Positions 11,285 through 20,394 of a stretch of 64,000 bases of DNA are shown here, piece after piece. Source of the DNA: Zelopaecilomyces penicillatus (lineage: Eukaryota > Ascomycota > Sordariomycetes > Hypocreales > Pseudodiploosporaceae); the NCBI GenBank assembly GCA_005765155.1, contig VCCP01000003.1:5084001-5148000 (forward strand), in the 5' to 3' direction. The position numbers and the translations under genes are program-made. The notes under the pieces were generated by a model. The model made no database searches, was not told the origin of the DNA, and saw nothing but the letters and a program-made list of their open reading frames with translations. Position 1 is the stretch's first letter. Each line of letters opens with the position of its first letter.

Positions 11285-12394
11285 CTACGCATCTGTGTTA
11301 GCTCCGGTTATGCATGGGATCGATGCAGCCATTAGTCTAATCGAATGGGCACTCACATATGGGAGATGGACCAGGTTAAAGTGGTTGCCAGGCATCATGA
11401 CTGTTAGTATTTCCGTTCTAGGAAAAAGCGTGTTCCATCCATCCACACCAATTCGCTTTCGACGTTCAAGTAAGAAGTGAGCGATCGTGGCATCCGGAAT
11501 CGGTGTTTTCTGCACATCACTAGCCTGTGTCGTAAGTCCGTCAGATGCCCAGATGAGAAAGACTTGAGGTACTACCACATCTGGACGCAGCGGCTCGGGC
11601 TTATATCTTTGAACCGCTTGTATAGTAGCCTTGAAGTGACTAACAAGCCACTCCGGGACCTTTTCCGTGCCAGAAGCGCCCATGAGGTTCTGGGACGACA
11701 AAAGTGAGAGTATCTCCAACGGCATTGCCTCATGTGTGAGCCTGCACGGGGAGTCTATGAGCACAACCTTCTCCACAACATGGCCCCGCCGCTGGAGGAC
11801 TTTCATAACTTCATAGGCGTAGTACCCTCCAGCAGACCAGCCCCCCAGTCGATATGGTCCACTGGGCTGGATGTCTTGGATCTCCTGGGCCCATGTGGAT
11901 GAGAGATCCTCAATGCTGCAGGTGTATCTAGTGGCGTCTCGTAAGAACGGGCTCTGTAGTGCGTACACACAGCAAGCAGGTGATATGTCGGGAATACAGG
12001 CGTAAGCCATAGCCGAACCGCTTCCATCCGGTAATAGGAACAGGTTCTGGGGGGCTTGAGATCGACTACCACGTAGAAGAACAGCAACGGCTTCCCCAGG
12101 ACGTGGCTTCGCCTGGGACCCTCCCGTTGACGTCAATGTTGAGTTGCACTCCGTGATATACTGCCTCAGATTCCCTAGATTGTGGCATTTCTGGAATGTG
12201 TTTTCTGACAGTTTCAATCCAGTTGATTGCTCCAGCTTTGACAGAATAGCTCGGGCCGATATTGCATCGATGCCAAGTTCAGAGAACTCGGAGCTGTCGT
12301 CCTCGACTTCCTCCACCGAGACTTCGAGGATCTCGGCGATAAGGTGAATCAGCTTGCTCAACAGTTGAGCATCGGTCATTTTGATGGACGGCAT
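11285..12394 (-). CDS. Free-standing degenerate ACP plus thioesterase protein
   Basis: A single exon of 369 aa resembling the C-terminal end of a non-reducing PKS encoded as a separate gene. Residues about 8-85 have the ACP fold pattern, but the motif reads LGIDAIS. Ala44 stands where the phosphopantetheine-bearing serine belongs (LGIDS in the adjacent PKS), so it should not carry a substrate. Residues about 115-365 form an alpha/beta-hydrolase TE of PKS type: LFLLPDGSGS, Ser187 in GGWSAGG, Asp214 in LIDSP, and His338 in PGNHF. The triad is complete. It lies 425 bp from the PKS, converging on it, and is divergent from the acyltransferase gene with a shared promoter. I infer release or editing in trans for the PKS, with the ACP-like part perhaps kept for docking. 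Alternatively it is the surviving tail of a second, lost PKS. Confidence 0.85.
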   Translation of the reverse strand: MPSIKMTDAQLLSKLIHLIAEILEVSVEEVEDDSSEFSELGIDAISARAILSKLEQSTGLKLSENTFQKCHNLGNLRQYITECNSTLTSTGGSQAKPRPGEAVAVLLRGSRSQAPQNLFLLPDGSGSAMAYACIPDISPACCVYALQSPFLRDATRYTCSIEDLSSTWAQEIQDIQPSGPYRLGGWSAGGYYAYEVMKVLQRRGHVVEKVVLIDSPCRLTHEAMPLEILSLLSSQNLMGASGTEKVPEWLVSHFKATIQAVQRYKPEPLRPDVVVPQVFLIWASDGLTTQASDVQKTPIPDATIAHFLLERRKRIGVDGWNTLFPRTEILTVMMPGNHFNLVHLPYVSAHSIRLMAASIPCITGANTDA

Positions 12395-13079
12395 AAATAG
12401 ACGAGCTAGACTGGACAGTGTGACTTGGGATAATACGAGCTAAACATGAGCAGATGCGAGCCGGTGTTAAGCATCTTGGGGACTTCTACAAGGGTTGCTG
12501 AGAGGCTCAACTTTCTAACCCAGTAAGTGAAAGTCCAAGCTCATCAATACATGCAAGGCTATCGAAAACAAATTGGCCGTCAGCAAGTTTTTCAACTTAG
12601 AGGGAGCTTTAATCGAGCATCGAGCCCGCTCTTCAGCAAACTCTCCTACTGGTCGCAAACCTCCCGATCCAAGCGAGACCCGCATCACGCCAAACAAGCG
12701 CGGACGACAGTGGATCAACTTTAACCGGTTTTGCGATAATTGGGACAACAGTTGGGTTAGTTTTAGTTTATTCGCTATCTCCTAATGGCGGCTGGGAGGG
12801 CACAACGGGATTCGTATGAGGGAGGAGACTCATCACAACACCCGGGACCGGTACCGCGGAGTTGGTTTACAATGAAAGATCGGCAGATAAATAGCTCGCG
12901 CAAGCAACAACTAGAGAATGAAAAATCAGAAACCATTACACACAAGATCAGCAGGAGAAGAGAGAAAAACAACAGAGTCTTGCCACGAGATTTTGTGAGA
13001 GCTCTTACACTATAGAACATTTACTCTACTTTGTTACGGATCAGCGGTGGCGGCGCCTACCTAGGGTGATCTTACCAAT
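12395..13079. promoter_or_regulatory. Bidirectional promoter between ACP-TE and AT genes
   Basis: 685 bp between two divergent start codons. It contains one TCG-N5-CGA element at 12613-12623. I looked for remnants of a ketosynthase upstream of the AT gene and saw none, so the AT is not simply the visible end of a nearby intact PKS. Confidence 0.6.
12613..12623. promoter_or_regulatory. AflR-type element TCGAGCATCGA in a shared promoter
   Basis: TCG-N5-CGA with intact half-sites. It lies 219 bp upstream of the ACP-TE start and 457 bp upstream of the AT start, so one site could serve both. It differs from the AflR consensus in the inner S/W positions. Confidence 0.4.
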
Positions 13080-14423
13080 ATGGGCGATAACTTTCGAATG
13101 ATGTTGCCAGTAATGCAAACTGGTCACGCTGACAGGGGATTGATGAGAGATGCTCATGTTCTTCACGGGATGAAACAGCATCCGTCGTCACTGTTTCTCC
13201 ATGCCGCCTCCCCAACCACAACACTCTCTCGTTCAACCCGCCCAACACCTCGCATAGGCTTCGTCTTCACAGGCCAAGGAGCCCAATGGGCCAGCATGGG
13301 TATCGAGCTCATGCAGCACCCAGTATTCCGAAACAGTATGGAAGCAGCCGATCACTACCTCCAGCACGAGCTCAACTGCGGCTGGTCCGCGATTGAGGAG
13401 CTAGGTCGAGACAAGCGCACCTCGCAACTCAATGCTGCGCTATACAGCCAGACTCTGTGTACAGTACTGCAAGTCGCTCTTGTTGAACTACTCAGGGAAT
13501 GGTCAATCACACCGGCTGCGATCGTTGGGCATTCTAGCGGAGAGATTGCTGCTGCGTATTGCTTGGGTGCTTTGTCGAGAGAGGACGCTTGGAAGACGGC
13601 ATATTTCCGCGGTTTGCTGTCTTCCAAACTGAAAGAGGACGGAATCAAAGGAGCCATGTTGGCTGTGGGAGCATCAAACGAGTATGCAACGAGGTTGATT
13701 GGCCAAATAACCCCGGGAAAAGTCCATGTAGCATGTGTCAACTCGCCACAGTGTGTGACCCTTTCTGGAGACGCAGATGCCGTCAGTGTGATACATGGCG
13801 AACTTCACACGCGACGGATATTTGTGCAAAGATTGCAAGTCGACGACATGGCGTACCACTCGCCTCACATGCAAAAGCTTGCCCTAGATTACTTTGAGGC
13901 GATTTCGACAATCTCCACCAAATCCTGCCACCAAACGGAATGCAACATGTACTCCAGCGTCACGGGAGATGTCATCGAGCCCAGCGAACTTGGAGCCTCC
14001 TCCTACTGGGTCAGAAATCTCATGCTACCCGTCCAGTTTGAGACAGCAATTCAGCGGCTCATGCGGTCGGACGCTGCCAGCCAAGACAAAGGCCTGGACA
14101 TGCTGGTCGAGATTGGGCCTCATGCGGCGTTGCGAGGGCCCGCGCTTCAAAGCTTGCAGGCCATTGGGGTTGACAATATGCCTTATCATTCTGTTTTGGT
14201 GAGAGGCAAGGATGCAGTGCAGACGGCTTTGAATCTGGCAGGGCTTCTCGGCATCAATGCTCATTCAACAAGTTCTCCCCCTATCATCAGCTTGCTTCAC
14301 AACACGACCACAACGAAAAACCTGGCAGACTTGCCTGCTTACCCGCAGGATCCCTCTCTCAATTTCTGGGCAGAGTCTCGTTCTCGGTTAAAAGGAACCT
14401 CCAACTCATACCTGGCGGTTTAG
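13080..14423 (+). CDS. Free-standing acyltransferase domain of HR-PKS type
   Basis: A single exon of 447 aa, equivalent to only the AT domain of a PKS. Residues about 58-70 read RIGFVFTGQGAQW; Ser152 lies in GHSSGEIA and His260 in AYHSPH, so the Ser/His pair is intact. The style (FTGQGAQWA, GHSSGE) is that of highly-reducing fungal PKSs and differs from the MAT of the adjacent non-reducing PKS (FTGQGSHFA, GHSLGE). The C-terminus ends in LPAYPQDPSLNFW, matching the start of the post-AT linker that precedes DH in HR-PKSs. The gene is thus cut at domain borders, with its own ATG and stop. It could load acyl groups in trans, could act on another carrier, or could be an intact-looking relic of an HR-PKS. 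No frameshift or internal stop is present. Confidence 0.85.
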   Translation: MGDNFRMMLPVMQTGHADRGLMRDAHVLHGMKQHPSSLFLHAASPTTTLSRSTRPTPRIGFVFTGQGAQWASMGIELMQHPVFRNSMEAADHYLQHELNCGWSAIEELGRDKRTSQLNAALYSQTLCTVLQVALVELLREWSITPAAIVGHSSGEIAAAYCLGALSREDAWKTAYFRGLLSSKLKEDGIKGAMLAVGASNEYATRLIGQITPGKVHVACVNSPQCVTLSGDADAVSVIHGELHTRRIFVQRLQVDDMAYHSPHMQKLALDYFEAISTISTKSCHQTECNMYSSVTGDVIEPSELGASSYWVRNLMLPVQFETAIQRLMRSDAASQDKGLDMLVEIGPHAALRGPALQSLQAIGVDNMPYHSVLVRGKDAVQTALNLAGLLGINAHSTSSPPIISLLHNTTTTKNLADLPAYPQDPSLNFWAESRSRLKGTSNSYLAV

Positions 14424-14787
14424 TTGCATGGCGGGGATACCTAGATTGTACATACTATTTTCTTTTTATGTAGATGTTTCACCTCGGTACATATCATCAT
14501 AGCTGTTATATACACTCTTCTAGCATCTCATATTATGTTCTCTTTTCTCTTCTCACTGCCCACGTTGGCTTATGTGCTACATAGATGATTCCATACTCTA
14601 TCAACGCCACCAATCTAAACCACTGTATATTGACCAATGGCATCTAATGTTGCAATTCGTCCCCTTCTCATAATCCCCAAAATTATATGGTTCTCGTTAT
14701 TCATTAGCCTGCAGAGCCAGGCAGACAAGTTTCAAGCTATTGCGCCTCCCACAGTTTCACCTCACCAGCACCTTGCCAACTCAAAAC
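14424..14787. other. Convergent 3' region, no gene seen
   Basis: AT-rich sequence between the 3' ends of the AT gene (+) and the AflR-like gene (-). No open frame of interest was found. Confidence 0.5.
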
Positions 14788-15643
14788 TCAACTTGCTATG
14801 CTGATTGCCAACTCATCTCTAATTGCCTGTAGACTTCCCTTTAAATGACACACAAGCCTTTCGCGGGGCATCTCCAGGGGACTACTTTGCCCTCCACCGT
14901 AGGCCCCCAATGATTCTGCGCAGCCACGCCCAGTCCCCCCCATTACTTCAGATAGTGCATCCACCAGAGTCTCCAACTGTCGCGACTGTTGAGAGACTAT
15001 GAATGCTATTATAGGGACCTGAGCATTGTTCTCAATGTGATAATCCCCGATATGAATGGACTGGTGCAGCACCTGCTCCGACCTCTCTGGTTGGTCGGAA
15101 ACTTCGCGGATGCTCCTAGTCAAAGCCCAGTACCAGTCTACGAGCTTCTGCAGGACCACGGCCGCCAATAAATGAAGCTGCTCAAGATTGCAGCATGTTG
15201 GACACTGCAGCGAATCCGAAACGACCCTGGCAGCCTCCGTGCTGCCTGCCAAGATAGTGTCCATGCCCCGTTGCCGTCCAGAGTCCAGGAGCATGGAGAT
15301 GTCGTGAGAGCGAGAAAGACAAACATCAGCACGTACATGTAGTTTATTCAGTATCTGACTGATTCGAGTGATGCAAATGTTGTTTGAGCTTGGACAGCAC
15401 CCTGTAGAACTTGGATGGGAGGGCGCAGCATCGCCCGATGGTGTTGTGAGTGGATCACTATCCCAGAGCTCTAAAGTGAGCATATCGGAGAGGTTATGGC
15501 TGGCCTCTGAAAGATAATCCTCAATCTCAGATTCTTGCATGGTGCCTGCTTTGTTGGTAAGTCTTGTTCCGACACAAGTGCAGAAACTTATAATACCTAC
15601 TGCTCTCGGGAGGCGATAAAAGAGAAATGTCAAACTGGGCCAT
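14788..15643 (-). CDS. AflR-family C-terminal-domain protein without zinc cluster
   Basis: My model has two exons on the minus strand, 15643-15601 and 15545-14788, with a 55-nt intron (gtaggt...cag), giving 266 aa starting MAQFDISLLSPPESS. The intron is supported because the downstream frame continues upstream in frame only after its removal. Residues about 140-260 (LQCPTCCNLEQLHLLAAVVLQ and onward) resemble the regulatory C-terminal region of AflR-type proteins. No C-x2-C-x6-C-x6-C-x2-C-x6-C cluster was found in about 600 bp upstream. A CALCC string at about 15800 does not fit the spacing. It may modulate the full-length regulator encoded 3.4 kb away, or be a regulator that lost its DNA-binding exon. 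An unspliced frame open to 15735 (315 aa) is the alternative. Confidence 0.65.
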
Positions 15644-15742
15644 ATCATCGGCCCGTGAATCAGCAATAAAGAAACAGATGATGTCAGAATCACTCTCGTA
15701 TAGTTTCTAGAAGCAAATAGTATCATGGTGCTCATATAAGGA

Positions 15743-15753
15743 TCGATTGTCGA
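15743..15753. promoter_or_regulatory. AflR-type element TCGATTGTCGA
   Basis: TCG-N5-CGA, 100 bp upstream of the proposed start of the zinc-less AflR-like gene on the minus strand. It deviates from the full consensus in the inner positions. Confidence 0.35.
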
Positions 15754-16377
15754 GACCTAGTAATCAGGGGACTTTCACCAGCTGCCGCTTCTGGCTTGCG
15801 ATTATCACAGCAAAGGGCGCAAGACGCCTGCATAGGGTCTGAGCTTTCCGAAAAAAACGCTGTTTGAGATGGGTGGGTACATGTACGAAACGGATGGATG
15901 TATGTATGTATGCATGTCCGATGTATTGGAAGCTGAAGGGAGGAATTGCTCCATGGTGGTATTCTCAATGGGTGTGTGGTTCCACGGCCCCAAGTTCCAA
16001 CTTTGGTCTGGCCAGGCATGTTGCGGCATCCTTGCCGGTCGACACGGACACAACGAAGCCCCGGCACCACGGATAGAGCAAAAAGAAGCGATTGCCGGAT
16101 CGCGGCAACCAGTCACGGAGCTGCGTACCCTAGCCCTGGCGGCAAAAGGCCACCATCTCAAGCATGGGGTATTACAAGACGAGCAGACGTGGTTACTGCG
16201 GGTGCCCGGATATGCGAGTAGGCATTCTGGGGCCTTCAGACAGACACTGTAAAAGTTGCCAAACCCAAAGGAGGAAGGGTGGAAGCTACAAGAAGGGCGT
16301 CTTGAGACCCAGCCGACAAAAGCTATTGGTGGTTTTGAGTTAAAGCCGCTGAATGATGATGCCGGCTAATTCCATGG

Positions 16378-16395
16378 TTTTTTTTTTTTTTTTTT
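16378..16395. repeat. Poly-T tract (18 T)
   Basis: Uninterrupted homopolymer in the intergenic region. Such tracts are common in fungal non-coding DNA and are also prone to length errors in sequencing. Confidence 0.9.
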
Positions 16396-18326
16396 ACTTT
16401 TTCATCTTGCTCTCTATTTGTGCCACTAATTCGTAGATGGATTGATTGATGCATGGGGACTGGTTGCGCCGCGGCTGTAGCGTGTGGCTGTTATCGTGAG
16501 AAAGACTTGTGTGTGTTGGTGTTGGCATTGAGTTGTTGAGTTGACGTTTGAGGCTTTGACGCAGGCTTTCCAGTAGTTATAGCGTTGAGCTAACAAATTA
16601 GTTTGTCAGCTAAAAACGCCCGCACGAGCCAAAAAGCCCGAATTATCCGTTTTAGATATTTGCTGAATGAAGCCTACCTCGGCCGTTATTGGCTGGAACT
16701 AACAGTCGAATATTGTCTGGTTCAACGGCGAGTTTCCAAGCAGTTGCCAACTCTCTCGACTATTCGCACAAGAGTTGTTGATCATACATCAAGCCTCCTT
16801 GAACTCTGCCCCCTTTTCTTTCACCCCCACCGATCGACCCCCCCGCAAAGACTTGCTTGTCTCTCAAATTTCTCCGTCCCATCCCCGTCCCATCTCCGTC
16901 CCAGGCGAAAAAACCTTATCAGCTGCTGCTGCTGCATGTCTAAGACTACAACCCGAGCAAAGGCCACATTCTCATTTCACCAGCTCTAACCGTCCTTTAT
17001 TACCCCTCAAACGGCTTCTCGCCCAGCAGGGCTTTAGGGTTACATTTGAAGACGGAAATGGAGCGTTTATTCACCCTTATGTGCTGTGCCATGCACCTAC
17101 GTACACTACTAATGGACCCCCATTCTGGCCGGCAGGGTAACAACCCATCTAACCATCTCGCACACTACTCCGTATGTAGTTGGACTCTGTTGATCTGGAG
17201 CTAGGGATGGATGTGACTTGTACTGTAAGCCTTGCATACGAATGAAGCGCCACGGGTGCAAGCGCGTGCTTGAATGTTATCCTCTGCTGACATGACAACG
17301 CCACGGAGTCGGAACGGGCTGTAGCCAGCTAGACATGGATGGATGGATGTTCTACCGGTACTATTCACAAAATACCCGTTGCAGCGAACTGTGGGTGCCG
17401 CCAAGCCCTGTCAGCAGACCTTCCATTAGCAGAGACTCACCTCATCCTCAGGTCAGTAGGCCGCTATTTAGCACATCGCGAGCTATCGGAGTTTGTGGCG
17501 GACTGGGCTCACGGATGTCCCTGACGGACAATTGCCGCTCCGTCTCAATCCCTATTTCCGTATGGACCACCCATGAAGCCATCAGCGTCATCTCACCAGC
17601 TTGTCCAACTAGCCCATATTCCGTCAAAACAACGCAGTTCTCTGCGGCGGTCCCGAACTTCAAGTAAGCTTCTCAGCAGGGCTAGGGCCCCCTGCCACGT
17701 GCCGACACATTTGATGATGGTCTTCACCCACGAAACCGGCCTACACCAGAATGCATGGCCTTGTGTGCCTGGCCTCGTCTCAGACAGTTTACATTGTTAC
17801 AGATGTGCAACTAGGTCTCAGTGTGCCGGCCAAGGGACTCACATGCCGTTTGATTCGGGGCCCCGACTGAATCAGAGATTCAACACTTTCTCATGCTTGT
17901 CTTGCAGATACTACTGCACTGCTGACCAAAGTGACCATGCCGGCATTCATACCATTCCATCTCTAGGTGTACAGAGTAACCCTCCTCTTCTCTTCCCACA
18001 AGACCCTTGGTGAATGCGAGCACGGCATCTGGTAGGACCGGAACACTGGACCGAGGCATTCTCCTAGACGCTGCCACAACTATCGGCAGCCCCTGAAGAG
18101 CCCGGGCCGAGTTGTGGTAGTTGACCATGTTGGCTAGTGTGCATTGGCGCTTCCACTACGTGCAAACCAGCTTTTCAAGTGCTTTATTAGTCTGCGGGAA
18201 TCGATTGATCGCCCCTAGGCCTGCATTGTATCACGGCCAAAAATGATGCTTGGAGAAGGCATCGTGTGGCGTCAGCAAGTGCATTCAACGATCATTGCCA
18301 CCCCCTCAATCCAACCTGTATAGGGA

Positions 18327-18377
18327 GAGTAGGAAAAAGAAAAGAAGAGAAGGAGAAAGAGAAAGAGAAAAAGAAAG
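18327..18377. repeat. Purine-rich (GA/AAG)n tract
   Basis: A low-complexity GA-rich strand of about 50 bp, immediately before the AflR-type element at 18394. It could be a nucleosome-poor promoter element or a plain microsatellite. Confidence 0.7.
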
Positions 18378-18393
18378 GTAAACCGCCGTCAGC

Positions 18394-18404
18394 TCGGTTG
18401 CCGG
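18394..18404. promoter_or_regulatory. Perfect AflR consensus TCGGTTGCCGG
   Basis: It matches TCGSWNNSCGR at every position and lies about 650 bp upstream of the AflR-type regulator. Autoregulation is the obvious hypothesis, as described for AflR itself in aspergilli. It is the best match of the five elements listed. Confidence 0.5.
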
Positions 18405-19050
18405 ATCTCCGGTGTCGGAACTTCTACAGCCAGACATGAGACTATTTGCCCCAGGAATTGCATTTGTAAAAGCCAAGGCGCCAGTCCGACGATGCGGCCG
18501 CGTGGCCTCGTTTTACGTCACAGAACAACCCCAACCCCGGACGTCGGATTCTCATTACCAATCTAGATGTCGTCTTATTATTTACGAAAACCCATAGCTT
18601 TAATAGTTTGCCGAAAAAAAGGACCCATTGCCAAGCTGTGTGTAATACTTTGCGGAGAGACCAGTCATCCTCTTCCCACCGACTCTGCCGTTTTCAGGGT
18701 GACATCGACGATCACCTCTGTCCCGGTTTGCCAATGTGCACGATACGACATACAGTATGAAAAAAGCACAGACTATGTCTTAGAGCTGCTTTGGCCTGGG
18801 CGCAGAGCGTTTTCTTTTTTCCTAGTTCTACGATGCTTAGCTAGGAATAGAACGTCGATGGTGGGAAACAGTGGGTAATGATGGGAAGAGACAACATAGT
18901 GGCATCGATATCTTGCGTTAGCTCTCAGCCATGTTTGTATCATGTTAAGATTCACCCTTCTACCCTCCCCCAAATCCCAATTAAGGCATATTCTTCCCGT
19001 TTCATGTCGGCGTGCTGTGTTTGAAGCTTACATGCATTCATTCTGCCACA

Positions 19051-20250
19051 ATGGATATCGTCACTCAACACAAACCACAAAGCCAAACCATGTCATCTTC
19101 CAAGGCTGGGCTGAGATTGAAGGACTCTTGCGACATGTGCTCAGCGTCCAAAGTACGCTGTAACAGACAGAAACCTATATGTATACGATGCGAAAAGCTG
19201 GGCTTTCAGTGTTTTTACAGTCCCGCTCGGAGAGTTGGGAGACCTCAAGGAAGCCGAATCGGTGGAGAACTGGCATCTGCATCTTCATCAACTCGGACCG
19301 GAGCAGCCCGGCGCTCGCCATGTCCGGATTACTCTAAATCAAAGACCATCTCCAAGCCAACACGCTCTCAGAATCGCATGATCCGCCCAAGACTACTTTC
19401 TCTTCCTGAAATCAGCTTGTCCAGCGCCACGGGTCAGGATGGAGACCCGAGCGGCACCCCGTGGAGTGCGCCTCATGCCAACGCCGGCATCAACCAGGTT
19501 GACATATGGACAAGTCAACTGAACATGGCCACCAAGTTCTCTCCCAGTTATCCACAGGACTCTAGCTTTTCACAGGACCCGTTGAGAATCTCCCCGGATA
19601 TTATGAGCGAGCCGACTTTTCCTCCTGGCAAGACCCTGGGCAGTAGTATCATGGCCGATTCATGTGAGTCGGATTGTACGGTCATTGCCAATGGGATGCA
19701 ACCGCGGTTGGCATCATTAAACCGATTGCTTCTTCCGCCGCGTGTTGGAACAGACGCAGCGCACATGGACCCAGGAAGCTCCGAAATCATCATGGGGAAG
19801 ATTGCCACAGTATTCAAGGAGCTATCTACAATACTTATCTGTCCATGTTCAGAGAAATTGGAAGTGGGACTACTTGTCACTGCTGCCTGTATCACAATTC
19901 TAGACATTTACGACGCAATCATCAGCCGTTCAAAATCTTCAATACCAAGGCAGCATGAAAACGGTTCCATGAGGAATGACGAGGGAGACAACGGTTTAGT
20001 GCTTTGGCACAACATGGGGTCTTTTGCCTCTGCGTCTTTCGAATCATGGCAAGAAAGCGATGCCTTGTTAATAAAGGCCATGTCAGAACTGGGAAAGATG
20101 GCAACGGTGATCTGCCAGTTTACTCAGCGGTACAGAGCCGAAAGTATGGAAACGGTAGACAAGGCAATTCTCCGCGCCGTTGCAATGAGCCTCAAAAGCA
20201 GGCTACAGGTTCTCAGAGACGCGGCCACTTTAAAACTGCTAAACTCATAA
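19051..20250 (+). CDS. AflR-type Zn2Cys6 transcription factor
   Basis: A single exon of 399 aa from the ATG at 19051. An in-frame ATG at 19090 (MSSSKAGLR) is an equally plausible start. The binuclear zinc cluster begins at about residue 27 and reads CDMC, SASKVR, C, NRQKPI, CIRC, EKLGFQ, C: spacing C2-6-6-2-6, as in AflR. A basic linker (RRVGRPQGSR) follows. The C-terminal half (ILICPCSEKLEVGLLVTAACITILDIYDAII) fits the AflR regulatory domain. It lies centrally in the cluster, tail to tail with the decarboxylase gene. It is the probable pathway-specific activator, and the TCG-N5-CGA/G elements in the other promoters fit that role. Confidence 0.9.
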   Translation: MDIVTQHKPQSQTMSSSKAGLRLKDSCDMCSASKVRCNRQKPICIRCEKLGFQCFYSPARRVGRPQGSRIGGELASASSSTRTGAARRSPCPDYSKSKTISKPTRSQNRMIRPRLLSLPEISLSSATGQDGDPSGTPWSAPHANAGINQVDIWTSQLNMATKFSPSYPQDSSFSQDPLRISPDIMSEPTFPPGKTLGSSIMADSCESDCTVIANGMQPRLASLNRLLLPPRVGTDAAHMDPGSSEIIMGKIATVFKELSTILICPCSEKLEVGLLVTAACITILDIYDAIISRSKSSIPRQHENGSMRNDEGDNGLVLWHNMGSFASASFESWQESDALLIKAMSELGKMATVICQFTQRYRAESMETVDKAILRAVAMSLKSRLQVLRDAATLKLLNS

Positions 20251-20394
20251 CAGTTATGAGTGTATATATGTGTTTATTTATGGTTATTAAATTTGCGGGA
20301 CATGAAATATGAGCCGGAATGGCGTATTTTGGAATTGGGAATAAGCGCACGCATCTTGGACAGAAAGTGTTAATATAATGACGTTTTGTCTAGA

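Larger units (their letters stand above)
15644..19050. other. 3.4-kb intergenic region within the cluster
   Basis: No convincing gene. It holds two AflR-type elements (15743-15753, 18394-18404), a run of 18 T at 16378-16395, tgta/gatg short repeats near 15885-15915 and 17335-17348, and a purine-rich GA/AAG tract at about 18327-18377. The frames near 16.6-17.7 kb have no domain signature. It probably contains the promoters of both AflR-family genes. Confidence 0.5.

Noticed and set aside
12395..13079. Search for ketosynthase remnants upstream of the free AT
   Set aside because: No KS motif (DTACSS, HGTGT, GHSE) was seen in any frame, so there is no direct sign that the AT is the visible end of a local HR-PKS.
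15732..16161. CALCC string upstream of the AflR-like gene as a possible zinc-cluster exon
   Set aside because: The cysteines do not follow C-x2-C-x6-C-x6-C-x2-C-x6-C, and later cysteines are missing. It is probably chance coding in an intergenic frame.
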